This document shows, piece after piece, positions 16,495-24,342 of a stretch of DNA of 64,000 bases. The notes below the pieces were generated by a model that ran no database searches, was not told the origin of the DNA, and saw only the letters and a list, made by a program, of their open reading frames with translations. The position numbers and the translations under genes are program-made. The stretch spans positions 1-64,000 of the forward strand of contig PGYA01000014.1 of the NCBI GenBank assembly GCA_002839435.1, given 5' to 3'. The DNA comes from Candidatus Riflebacteria bacterium HGW-Riflebacteria-2 (GTDB lineage Bacteria > Muiribacteriota > Ozemobacteria > Ozemobacterales > Ozemobacteraceae). The stretch's first letter is position 1; each line of letters starts with the position of its first letter.

Positions 16495-18234
16495 ATGAGA
16501 AACAAAAAGAACCGCAAGTCGGGTATCGCCCTGTTCTTTACGATATGTACAATAGCTGTGATAAGCATCATAGCCTACGGTATGATCTATTTCATGCGTG
16601 GCGAGGTTTACCTCAGCGAGAACTACGTTGATGCGACCGTTTCGCTGCTGCTGGCCGAAGCCGGCGTGGAAGAAACTCTCTTTACGGTCAAAAGTCAAAT
16701 GAATACGCCAGGCAACCCGTTTTACGATTTGATCACCAATAAGGATGAAGGCAGCATAGACGTAGACCTGTCGCGTCTCTCAGAAGGTAACAGCTCTGTC
16801 GCACCTCTGGTGCAGGGCGGGTCGGCCAAAGCCCGTCTGACCTGGCAGCTCGATCGCAAAGCCTTCGAAGATCTCGTCGCTAAAGGTGTTCCGCGTGAAA
16901 TAGCCCGTCAAGGCTTCATTACCGTGAATTCGCTTGGCGCGTTCCAGCGCACACGCAAGCAGGTAGAAGTTAAAAAGACTCTTAAGGCCATGTTGATAAA
17001 AGGCCCTCTAAACACCAATGCCGTCGGCATGGTGGCTCCAGGCCATGGTCTTTATATGAACAAATCGAGACATGATTCGTTCAAAATTGAAACCTTCGAC
17101 TTCTGGGATCCATGGGGCTTCATCGTCAAAGGCGGTAAGGTTTACATGAAGGAAGGCGTCAAGGTCGATCTGCCAAAATGGCTGATGCTGACAAAAATGC
17201 GCAACGAACTCGACCATCCCTGGCTTGACATAGGAATCGGCTGGACCGGCTGGAACGGCGGTGGCGACTTTAGCGAAACCCAGCTTGAATTTAGCGATGA
17301 CCCGATAACCCGTCAGTATTACAAATGGCAGGGCCTGTTTTCCTGGCCATGGTGGGAAAAGACCAGTGGTGAACTTTACCATTCTCAGACTCGCCGGGTC
17401 GAAGAATACGATAACAAGCAGATTAACCTCTATCCGGCCGAAGTCTATCGCAGGCTCGCAAACCGCGTTATTGACCCGCAGGAGCAGGCGTCGCACGGCA
17501 AGTATTTTACCGACATCAACTTCAAAGAAGCCTTTGGCCGCAACGAAGTTAATTACCGCAACGTGATTCCCCTCTACGGCTGGGGCGACTGGCGCGACGT
17601 GTCGAATAAATACAGCCGCTACTTCGGAAACCCGACCAAAGCGCACGACACCAGTCGTGCCGTAGAAATCAATGGCCTTACCTACATCAAGGGCGACGTT
17701 TTTCTAGAAGGCTGGGTGAAGGGAAAGGGTCTGCTGGTCGTCGAAGGCAATATCTATGTTGGCGGTGATGTGCTGACTATGCCTGATGATTCCGGGCTCG
17801 ATTCCTGTGTTGGCGTAATTGCGTTGCGCGACAAGTCCTGGGATAATTCGACAGAGCATCCGAAGACCGGAAAAATTATCTACAAGCCCCATCACGACAG
17901 TGACTGGTCGAAATTTGGCATCACGCACCCGTTTAGAAACCTCAGCCCCAGGCTCGAGGGGAGTTTCCATGCCGAAGGCGGCCTCGAACTCGATACCGAC
18001 TCCTCAATGCGCAAACTGACGAACATGGATATCGTGGGCAATCTTTCAGTCGATCAATTTGACCGTCGTAAAATGCCCAATGACATAAGAGTAACTTATT
18101 ATAACTGGCAGGAAGTTCTTGAAAGATCGAGCTACGACTATACCGTCGATAAGAAAGTCGATTATACAAATCTTTATGAACTTGCCATTCAGAAAGAACT
18201 CTTGAGCTGGCGCGAGGTTGAAGCCACGCTTTGA
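16495..18234 (+). CDS. PilX-like type IV pilus / pseudopilus assembly protein
   Basis: A 579-residue protein with a single N-terminal membrane helix (about residues 9-32: SGIALFFTICTIAVISIIAYG). The next helix carries the alternating LLLAEAGVEETLF pattern seen in PilX/GspK-type minor pilins. The downstream part is long, and near residues 390-440 it has glycine-spaced beta strands (GDVFLEGWVKGKGLLVVEGN, IYVGGDV) resembling the bactofilin or parallel-beta fold often appended to such proteins. ATG 16495 is preferred because AAGGAAG (16480-16486) precedes it and the basic MRNKKNRKSG leader directly abuts the helix. It overlaps the histidine kinase start by 4 bases, so pilus-like assembly and the two-component system are co-transcribed. 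Confidence 0.7.
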   Translation: MRNKKNRKSGIALFFTICTIAVISIIAYGMIYFMRGEVYLSENYVDATVSLLLAEAGVEETLFTVKSQMNTPGNPFYDLITNKDEGSIDVDLSRLSEGNSSVAPLVQGGSAKARLTWQLDRKAFEDLVAKGVPREIARQGFITVNSLGAFQRTRKQVEVKKTLKAMLIKGPLNTNAVGMVAPGHGLYMNKSRHDSFKIETFDFWDPWGFIVKGGKVYMKEGVKVDLPKWLMLTKMRNELDHPWLDIGIGWTGWNGGGDFSETQLEFSDDPITRQYYKWQGLFSWPWWEKTSGELYHSQTRRVEEYDNKQINLYPAEVYRRLANRVIDPQEQASHGKYFTDINFKEAFGRNEVNYRNVIPLYGWGDWRDVSNKYSRYFGNPTKAHDTSRAVEINGLTYIKGDVFLEGWVKGKGLLVVEGNIYVGGDVLTMPDDSGLDSCVGVIALRDKSWDNSTEHPKTGKIIYKPHHDSDWSKFGITHPFRNLSPRLEGSFHAEGGLELDTDSSMRKLTNMDIVGNLSVDQFDRRKMPNDIRVTYYNWQEVLERSSYDYTVDKKVDYTNLYELAIQKELLSWREVEATL

Positions 18235-19736
18235 AGCCTCTTTCTGCTTTGTTCCGGGCAGTAATTCCGGCAAGCCTTTTTGGCCGCCTGTTCCTCTCGG
18301 TTCTCATGGTTGCGGCGCTTGTTGTTATTCTGATCTGGGGCTGGTTTTACCAGCGCTTCTATCAGTCGCTCGACCGTGAGGCTGATCAGCGACTCCGGCG
18401 TATCGCCGAAGTGCTCAGTCAGAATATTTCGGTCGCAGAAGACAGCGAAGAACGTCGTGCCCTGGCAATGCAGAGTTTCTGGCAGCTCGAGAAGACCGGC
18501 GGACTTCTGCAGAATCTCTATCTTCTCGACATGTATGCAGAGCCGCCTGTTTTTATCGCTTCATATTCTCTGCCCGGCGAAAGGGTTTCGCGAATAAGGC
18601 CACCAACAGCAGAAGAAGCGGAAGAACTGGCTCTCGACTATATAAACCAACTCGACCGCGGGGAGATGGTTTTTCCCGATCCTTATGCCTATGGAGTTTC
18701 GCGGCGTTTCAAGATCGTGCTCTGCCCGGTTCTTGACGATTTCGGTATGCTTGCGAGCGTAATAGGTATCGAAGCAGATATGGAATACCTGAAGCTGGTT
18801 AGTGATTTCAGGCACCTTCTTGCCGAAACCATGCTGGCGGCTCTGTTATTGAGTTTTTCCGTCGCCTGGTTGCTCGCCCGCAGCTTTTCCAGCAAAATTG
18901 CCAGACTCAATCGAAATCTTGAAGCGGTAGAGCTTGAGCAATGCCCGAAACATCAATCTCTTGGAGTTAACGAACTCGATCTTCTCGGGCGCGGTATCGA
19001 AAAACTGGCGCAGGAAATCGAGCGCCAGCGCCAGCAAGTGCAACGTCTTTATGAACAGAAACTTGATGAACTGGCTTTCACTGGTGGTGCTATCGCGCAT
19101 GAGATACGTAACCCACTTTCGGCCATCGAAATGCATTTTGGTCTGCTTAAACGACAGTTGGCCGGACTCTCAGGCGCGCAGGCTGAAGCGGCGGCTACCG
19201 CCCTTGGCGAAATAAGCGAGCAGATGGCTCATTTGCGCACCCTGATCGAAAACTATCTGGCATACTCGTGTAAGGTGCAACCAAAGAGTCAGAATGTAGA
19301 GCTCGCAGAATTTTTCAAGCGCCTGGTTGCTTCGCGCAGATCGGTTCTACCTGAATTTTGCTGTGAAGTTGAGCTGGGCGGTTTAGTCCAGGCCTGTTTC
19401 GACGCGACGCTGATGCAGCAGGTGTTCGAAAATCTCATAAATAACTCGGTTCAGGCGGCAACAAAGGGGCCGGTGACAATCAGAATTCAGCTTGAACAGC
19501 AGGGTTCACGGCTTAGAATCAGATTCTCCGATAACGGCCCCGGAATAGCGTCAGATCTGCGCGAGAAGCTTTTTACGCCCTTCGTCAGCGGCCGTGCTGG
19601 CGGCAGTGGGTTTGGACTGGCACTGATCAGAAAACTCATCGAGGCACATGGCGGCGAAATAAGTTATATTGATGACGAAAGCGGTGGCGCCGTATTTTTG
19701 ATTGAGGTCGGGCAGCATGAAAATTCTGGTGGTTGA
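18231..19736 (+). CDS. Sensor histidine kinase with periplasmic sensor loop
   Basis: This 501-residue kinase starts at TTG, which overlaps the stop of the upstream gene (TTGA). Helix 1 is at about 18-38, a periplasmic sensor loop at 40-195, helix 2 at about 197-217, then a HAMP-like linker and coiled coil. The dimerisation/phosphotransfer motif is AIAHEIRNPLSAIE with phospho-acceptor His290. The ATPase domain shows NLINNSVQAA, DNGPGI and GGSGFGLALIRKLIEAHGG. The class is NtrB/ZraS-like, which pairs with NtrC-type regulators. The next gene encodes exactly such a regulator and overlaps by 20 bases. The signal is unknown; the adjacent pilus-like and periplasmic coiled-coil genes point to envelope or pilus status. 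Confidence 0.95.
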   Translation: MKPLSALFRAVIPASLFGRLFLSVLMVAALVVILIWGWFYQRFYQSLDREADQRLRRIAEVLSQNISVAEDSEERRALAMQSFWQLEKTGGLLQNLYLLDMYAEPPVFIASYSLPGERVSRIRPPTAEEAEELALDYINQLDRGEMVFPDPYAYGVSRRFKIVLCPVLDDFGMLASVIGIEADMEYLKLVSDFRHLLAETMLAALLLSFSVAWLLARSFSSKIARLNRNLEAVELEQCPKHQSLGVNELDLLGRGIEKLAQEIERQRQQVQRLYEQKLDELAFTGGAIAHEIRNPLSAIEMHFGLLKRQLAGLSGAQAEAAATALGEISEQMAHLRTLIENYLAYSCKVQPKSQNVELAEFFKRLVASRRSVLPEFCCEVELGGLVQACFDATLMQQVFENLINNSVQAATKGPVTIRIQLEQQGSRLRIRFSDNGPGIASDLREKLFTPFVSGRAGGSGFGLALIRKLIEAHGGEISYIDDESGGAVFLIEVGQHENSGG

Positions 19737-21120
19737 TGACAACGCCTCTCTGGCCAGGGGCCTGAAAACCTTTTTAGTCGGTGAAGGGCATCAGGCTGAG
19801 CTTGCACATACGGTTAAGCAAGGGCTTGAACAGCTTACTGCCTGCAACTTTGATCTGATAATTACCGATCTGCGACTTCCCGACGGTGAAGGTTTGCAGA
19901 TCATGGAAAAAGCGCGCGACGGGAACAGCGAGTCGATGCCTGATGTGATTCTGATGACCGCTTTCGGATCGGTTGAATCTGCCGTAAAAGCGATGCAGCT
20001 GGGGGCTTCTGACTATTTGACCAAGCCGGTTTCTCTCGAAGAGTTTTCTTTCCGCATAAAAAAAATCGAGCAGATCAGGCAACTCGGCATGCAAAATATC
20101 CTGCTTGAGCGCCGTTGTGAGACTCTGTCAGCTGTTGCCGGTCTGGATCAGACCGTAGCCGATATGGCCGGTGAGAGTCCCGAAATCAGCGAAATAAAGC
20201 AGATGATCACCAGGGTTGCTGCCTACCCGACAACTATACTGATAACCGGCGAAACCGGTGTCGGCAAGGAGGTCGCCGCCAAAGCGATTCACAACCTGTC
20301 GCCGCGACAAAACGCGCCTTTTGTCAGGGTTAACTGCGCCTCGATTCCCGAAACGCTTTTTGAATCGGAGCTGTTCGGGCACGAAAAGGGCGCTTTCACC
20401 GACGCGCGGCAACGTCGAATTGGCAGTTTTGAGGCGGCTGACGGTGGCACGGTTTTTCTCGATGAGGTCGGCGAAGTACCGATAAGTCTGCAGGCAAAGC
20501 TTCTGCGTGTGTTGCAGGAAAAGGAGATCACCCGCCTTGGCAGTTCAAAACCTGTTGCTGTCGATGTACGCATAATCTCGGCCACCAACCGCAATCTTGG
20601 TGAAATGGTTGCAGCCGGTCAGTTTCGCGAAGACCTGCTGTACCGATTGAGTGTGGTCAACATTCATCTGCCGCCATTGCGGCAAAGAAACGGTGATCTG
20701 CCAATACTCTGTAAAACCCTGCTGAAAAGAATCGGTGACGAGCTTGGCCGGCCGAAACTGGAACTCAGTTCAGCAGCCCTGGAGGCTTTGCAGAAGCAGG
20801 AATGGCCGGGCAATATCAGGCAACTCAAAAACGCGCTTGAGCGGGCAGTGGTAATGTCTGACGGTAGAGTTCTCGAACCGGCTGACTTTCTGCTGAATGC
20901 TCAGACGGTTGAAGGCGGCAAGAGCCGGGACGTTGTGAGTGACGACCTGTTAAACTTTGACACCGGGCTCAATGATGCACTTGCTTGTCTCGAAAAAAGG
21001 ATGATATTGGCGGCGCTTGCCGAAAGTGGCGGAATAAAAAGCCGGGCCGCAGAAATCCTGAAGATTCCACGGACCCAGCTTTTATACCGTATGAAGAAAC
21101 TCGGTCTCGGCGAAGACTAG
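19717..21120 (+). CDS. NtrC-family sigma-54-dependent response regulator
   Basis: A 467-residue activator with three domains. The receiver spans 1-120, with acidic DD at 7-8, phospho-acceptor Asp51 in IITDLRLPDGEG and Lys in YLTKPVS. The AAA+ sigma-54 interaction domain spans about 150-380, with Walker A GETGVGKEV, the sigma-54 contact loop in GHEKGAFTDAR, FLDEVGEV and RIISATNRNL. A Fis-type HTH is at the C-terminus (ILAALAESGGIKSRAAEILKIPRTQLLYRMKKL). ATG 19717 is chosen over an earlier in-frame codon because GAGG lies 9 bases upstream and MKILVVDDN is a standard receiver start. The sigma-54 promoter and paired palindromes upstream of the facing gene are an obvious candidate target. Confidence 0.96.
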   Translation: MKILVVDDNASLARGLKTFLVGEGHQAELAHTVKQGLEQLTACNFDLIITDLRLPDGEGLQIMEKARDGNSESMPDVILMTAFGSVESAVKAMQLGASDYLTKPVSLEEFSFRIKKIEQIRQLGMQNILLERRCETLSAVAGLDQTVADMAGESPEISEIKQMITRVAAYPTTILITGETGVGKEVAAKAIHNLSPRQNAPFVRVNCASIPETLFESELFGHEKGAFTDARQRRIGSFEAADGGTVFLDEVGEVPISLQAKLLRVLQEKEITRLGSSKPVAVDVRIISATNRNLGEMVAAGQFREDLLYRLSVVNIHLPPLRQRNGDLPILCKTLLKRIGDELGRPKLELSSAALEALQKQEWPGNIRQLKNALERAVVMSDGRVLEPADFLLNAQTVEGGKSRDVVSDDLLNFDTGLNDALACLEKRMILAALAESGGIKSRAAEILKIPRTQLLYRMKKLGLGED

Positions 21121-21127
21121 ACGATGG

Positions 21128-21748
21128 TCAGATGGCCATTAGTTTCTGGTAGGTGGCTTCGATTTTTTCTTTAGCTTCTTTTTCGAGTTTTTCTGCCTCG
21201 GCCTTAATTTCAGTGATTGCGTTTTCAAGAGCGGTTTTTACACGGTCGCGGTCGGCTTCTGGCAACTGTTCTGTTCGTTTAAGAACATTGCTGCGAACAT
21301 TTTCAAGATGCTCAAGAATTTTGGTTTTGCGCTGTTCGATATTCTTTTTGAACTCTTCGTAGCGGCCGGTTACTTTTTCTTTGCGTTCTTTGAGCTGTTC
21401 CTCACTCATTCCTGGCTTTTCTGTGCGGGTATTTTCAGTTGGCTTTTCACTTCTGATCTTTTCCATGCGGCTCGAAAGCTGGTCAATTCTTTCGCCGAAG
21501 GTAGCCAGGCGTTCGGTGAGCTTGGTGTTACGCAAAGCGATGTTTTCGAGAATGCTGGTCTTGCGTTCTTCGATTCTTTGAATCATCTGTTCAGCATTCA
21601 CTTCACGACCCATTTTCCCCTGTTTTTCACCGCGCTGTTTTCCAATTCTTTCGCGCTTTGCCTTAGGGGCATTGTCTGCCTGTGCGAAAACGGGCGATAC
21701 TAAACTGACTGCCAGTATTATTACGAGACCTGTAAGAAGCTTTTTCAT
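21128..21748 (-). CDS. Periplasmic coiled-coil protein, probable sigma-54-controlled target
   Basis: A 206-residue exported protein with a signal peptide (MKKLLTGLVIILAVSLVSPVFAQ, cleavage after Ala22 or so). The mature chain is nearly all charged helix: long Glu/Lys/Arg heptads (RIEERKTSILENIALRNTKL, LEKEAKEKIEATYQKLMAI) with two homologous-looking halves, each containing an E-R/Q-R-K-T-S/K-I-L-E motif. AGGAGG lies just before the ATG. A near-consensus -24/-12 promoter lies about 36 bp upstream of the start. In gene order and control it resembles zraP beside zraSR (a periplasmic stress chaperone), but it lacks the ZraP/CpxP LTxxQ and His-rich motifs, so this is analogy rather than homology. 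Confidence 0.85.
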   Translation of the reverse strand: MKKLLTGLVIILAVSLVSPVFAQADNAPKAKRERIGKQRGEKQGKMGREVNAEQMIQRIEERKTSILENIALRNTKLTERLATFGERIDQLSSRMEKIRSEKPTENTRTEKPGMSEEQLKERKEKVTGRYEEFKKNIEQRKTKILEHLENVRSNVLKRTEQLPEADRDRVKTALENAITEIKAEAEKLEKEAKEKIEATYQKLMAI

Positions 21749-21784
21749 GATTTCCTCCTGTTATTTTACACCTGACAATCATAT

Positions 21785-21800
21785 TGCAAACCCTGTGCCA
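21785..21800 (-). promoter_or_regulatory. Sigma-54 (-24/-12) promoter
   Basis: The minus strand reads TGGCAC-AGGGT-TTGCA (21800 to 21785), matching the TGGCAC-N5-TTGCA consensus exactly, with GG and GC 10 bases apart. Transcription would start near 21775, leaving a leader of about 27 bases that contains the AGGAGG site. Sigma-54 promoters require an NtrC-type activator, and one is encoded directly next to this gene. Confidence 0.85.
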
Positions 21801-21948
21801 TATTTGTTAAAACGAATCTGCGAACAGATTAAGCTCTGTTTTTAATGCTGTGGCTCTTTTGGAGAGCCGGTAACGCCGGCGAGCATGCCTGAAAAAGCTT
21901 ATAAAATAAGGGTTGCGTGAGAAGATGCTTCGTGTTTTAAAGGAGCTT

Positions 21949-21998
21949 CGTCAGAAATTTGACACTCGAAAAACTGACATCGCGTCAAATTTTTGACG
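21949..21998. promoter_or_regulatory. Two palindromic upstream activator sites
   Basis: CGTCAAATTTTTGACG (21983-21998) is a palindrome with 7-bp arms. CGTCAGAAATTTGACA (21949-21964) is an imperfect copy; in the minus orientation the two share GTCAAA and TGACG in register. Their centres are 34 bp apart and lie about 170-205 bp upstream of the sigma-54 -12 element, a typical enhancer distance for an NtrC-family activator. Confidence 0.6.
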
Positions 21999-22091
21999 TT
22001 TTGTAAGGTCTTAGATTAGTTTGCGCAAGAATGCTCATAAAAGCGATGGGGGGTACTTGCGATAAAAAACCTGGCGACTGGAACTGGTATC

Positions 22092-23204
22092 TTATTTTAT
22101 CTCAAGGTCTGTTAAACATTGACGACCATTGTAATACAGGATTTTTAAAGTAGCCAGCAAAAAGCCAATCAGAGCGCCAAGCAAAGCGAAAAGCCAGCGC
22201 TTTGGGTGTGATGGCCTATCAGGAACAATTGCTGCGTCAATGATCATGAAGGAAACTCCTTCTTTTTCCTGCTGAATTCTGGCACTGGTAAGCTGACTTT
22301 GCAAATACATACAGGTCTGTTCTGCCAATGAAACCTCGCGACTCAGACGGCGGTGTTCAAGCCTGAGACGCGGTGCCTCGGCCAACCCATGATTAATTCC
22401 TGTTCTCGAGTCTCCGGCATTGGCTCCTCCTGCTATTATTAACCCTTCCTGTTCACCTTTCAGCTCAGTAAGAGTATCTTTTAGTGCTGCAATTTCATTA
22501 GCACGCTTTTTGGCCACAGGGTTTTCTGGCGCCGACTGCAGAGCCTGCAATTCGATTTCCTTTTTGATCAGGCGTGCTTCGATTTGTGCTACCAGACCAA
22601 CAGTGGCAGCAGTCTGACTATCAAGTAAAATTATGCCATGTTGTTCCTGAAAGCTTCTCAAAGCATCTTCAGCCTTGCGCAAACCGGCAGCGTAGAAGTC
22701 ATACTGCCCTTGGATGAATCTGGTGTTACGCTGCGCCATGTCAAATTCTGGGCTGTTGACAAAAGATGCCACCAGATTCATATAGGTATTGGCAACATTG
22801 GCGGCCATTGTAGCATTCCCTAATTCGACCTTCAGCATAAAAGGATAATCCTGAGTGGCAGCGTGTTTAATGGTAAGGCATTGGCTGAGTTCGTTAGCAT
22901 AATTTTCGCTGGTTGGAATCTTGGGGTGCAGTAGAGGCTTAACTTCTGGTAGGGCTTCCAGCACAAGCATGGCAGTAGAACGACTCTTTAAAAACACTCC
23001 CAGCTGCTTTGAGCCGACCGGCAAAAATGCAATCTCAGCCGTGTAAAGGCTGGTAAAAAAAAGACTGATGATAACTGCCAGAAGGCCAGATAAAATGGCG
23101 TATTTCATGAGCATGCTACGATGCAGCCATAATTGCCACAACAGCATATCTAGATTTATCTTAAACAGCTGGGGTTTTACCTCCGCTTTATGCTCATCTG
23201 TCAT
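22092..23204 (-). CDS. Wzz-type polysaccharide chain-length regulator
   Basis: A 370-residue polysaccharide co-polymerase. The N-terminal helix is at about 35-55 (MKYAILSGLLAVIISLFFTSLYTAEI), followed by a large periplasmic helical domain with long coiled coils (about 165-310). The C-terminal helix is preceded by the Wzz proline-rich motif IVPDRPSHPKRW. Wzz proteins set the number of repeat units added by Wzy. There is no fused tyrosine kinase, so it is the O-antigen-type rather than the Wzc type. GAGG lies 6 bases before the ATG, and the start overlaps the end of the upstream glycosyltransferase gene by 11 bases. It is the last gene of the polysaccharide operon. Confidence 0.9.
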   Translation of the reverse strand: MTDEHKAEVKPQLFKINLDMLLWQLWLHRSMLMKYAILSGLLAVIISLFFTSLYTAEIAFLPVGSKQLGVFLKSRSTAMLVLEALPEVKPLLHPKIPTSENYANELSQCLTIKHAATQDYPFMLKVELGNATMAANVANTYMNLVASFVNSPEFDMAQRNTRFIQGQYDFYAAGLRKAEDALRSFQEQHGIILLDSQTAATVGLVAQIEARLIKKEIELQALQSAPENPVAKKRANEIAALKDTLTELKGEQEGLIIAGGANAGDSRTGINHGLAEAPRLRLEHRRLSREVSLAEQTCMYLQSQLTSARIQQEKEGVSFMIIDAAIVPDRPSHPKRWLFALLGALIGFLLATLKILYYNGRQCLTDLEIK

Positions 23205-24342
23205 TGACTACCTCGAAATATATGTTTTCGTAACGTCTGGCAACAGCCGGCAGACTGAACATCTGCATCATTCTTTCCCGTGCCAGCATTCCCATTTGTT
23301 TGAGTTCCGCAGATGGTTTCCGGAGCATCTGTAGCATTCCTTGTGCCAGGGCTTCAGGGTCGTGTGGCGGAACAATTATACCAGTATTGCCAACAATATG
23401 TGCAGAATCTCCGACATCGGTGGTCACGCAGGGAATGCCGCTGGCCATGGCTTCGCCGATCACGTTTGCAAATGCCTCTGAAGCTGAAGAAGAAACCAGC
23501 AAACTGAGATCAGCCAGTATCCAGGCTGTATTCATCTGCCTGCCAAGAAGATGAACGCAATCGCATAATCCCGCCGCACCTATCGCAGCGAATAATGCTG
23601 CATTGCTTTTTTCAACGCCTTTGCCACACATAATGAATTCAGCTGCTGGAATCTGCTTCTTCACTATAGCGGCGGCGGTAATGAAGTTTTGATAGTCTTT
23701 GCCCGGAGCATAGCGACCAATAATGCCAACCAGCATCGCCGCAGGGTTGACGCCAAGATGCGAACGAAGTTTTCCCTGTAATGAAGTGTGATCATTTATG
23801 ACAAAGCCATTGGGAATCACCCTTATCAATTTTGAAGGATAGCCAATCTGTCGGTGAATATCGCCGGCGGCTGACGAGCAGGTGATAATTCGCGCCGGTA
23901 TCAGGTGCGCCAGCAGTGCTACCACCCGTGCCAGAAGGATGGTTCTGGTGCTGGCAACGATAAATCTGCCGTGTCTGATACTGAAAATTACTGGAATCTT
24001 GCCGGTGAGGCGAGCAGCAAGACCTCCGATGACATCTGAAATGTACATCCAGGTGTGCACCAGATCAGGCTTGCGCTTTTTAATCAGTTTGGCAAGCCGG
24101 CAAATATCGGAAAGAATCAGGCGATTGCGCGGCATATTAAGACTCAAAACCTCGGCGCCAGTTGCCGCCAGTCGGTGTTGTAAAACATCCAGCGGCAACA
24201 GAGAAACAACTATGTGCTCAATACGTTGGCGATCGGCAGCTTCAACCAGTTTGCACAGCATCGTTTCAGCACCACCGATTTCGAGGCTGCCAATAATATG
24301 CATGCAGACTAATCGCTGTCGGCCTTCTGGTTTTGATGTCAT
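23194..24342 (-). CDS. GT4-family glycosyltransferase
   Basis: A 382-residue GT-B fold enzyme. The N-terminal donor-independent domain begins MHIIGSLEIGGAETML, the classic GT4 opening that binds the acceptor loop. The C-terminal nucleotide-sugar domain shows VGIIGRYAPGKDYQNFI, and the E-x7-E motif lies within SSASEAFANVIGEAMASGIPCVTTDVGD. It adds a sugar to the lipid-linked repeat unit in the cytoplasm. ATG 24342 is used instead of the GTG at 24351 because it overlaps the upstream stop as ATGA and follows GTGGAG. It belongs to the polysaccharide operon between the AsnB-like gene and wzz. Confidence 0.92.
   Translation of the reverse strand: MTSKPEGRQRLVCMHIIGSLEIGGAETMLCKLVEAADRQRIEHIVVSLLPLDVLQHRLAATGAEVLSLNMPRNRLILSDICRLAKLIKKRKPDLVHTWMYISDVIGGLAARLTGKIPVIFSIRHGRFIVASTRTILLARVVALLAHLIPARIITCSSAAGDIHRQIGYPSKLIRVIPNGFVINDHTSLQGKLRSHLGVNPAAMLVGIIGRYAPGKDYQNFITAAAIVKKQIPAAEFIMCGKGVEKSNAALFAAIGAAGLCDCVHLLGRQMNTAWILADLSLLVSSSASEAFANVIGEAMASGIPCVTTDVGDSAHIVGNTGIIVPPHDPEALAQGMLQMLRKPSAELKQMGMLARERMMQMFSLPAVARRYENIYFEVVNDR

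Larger units (their letters stand above)
21749..22091. other. 343-bp intergenic region carrying the sigma-54 control signals
   Basis: Apart from the sigma-54 promoter near 21790 and the palindromes at 21949-21998, I see an imperfect GC-rich repeat (GCCGGTAACGCCGGC, near 21866-21880) and no credible coding frame. The part nearest 22091 is the 3' end of the polysaccharide operon; no clear intrinsic terminator is visible after wzz. Confidence 0.6.

Noticed and set aside
22040..22058. GGGGGGTACTTGC resembling a second sigma-54 promoter on the plus strand
   Set aside because: The GG-GC spacing is 9 rather than 10 bases, and no plus-strand gene follows; only the minus-strand wzz end is there.
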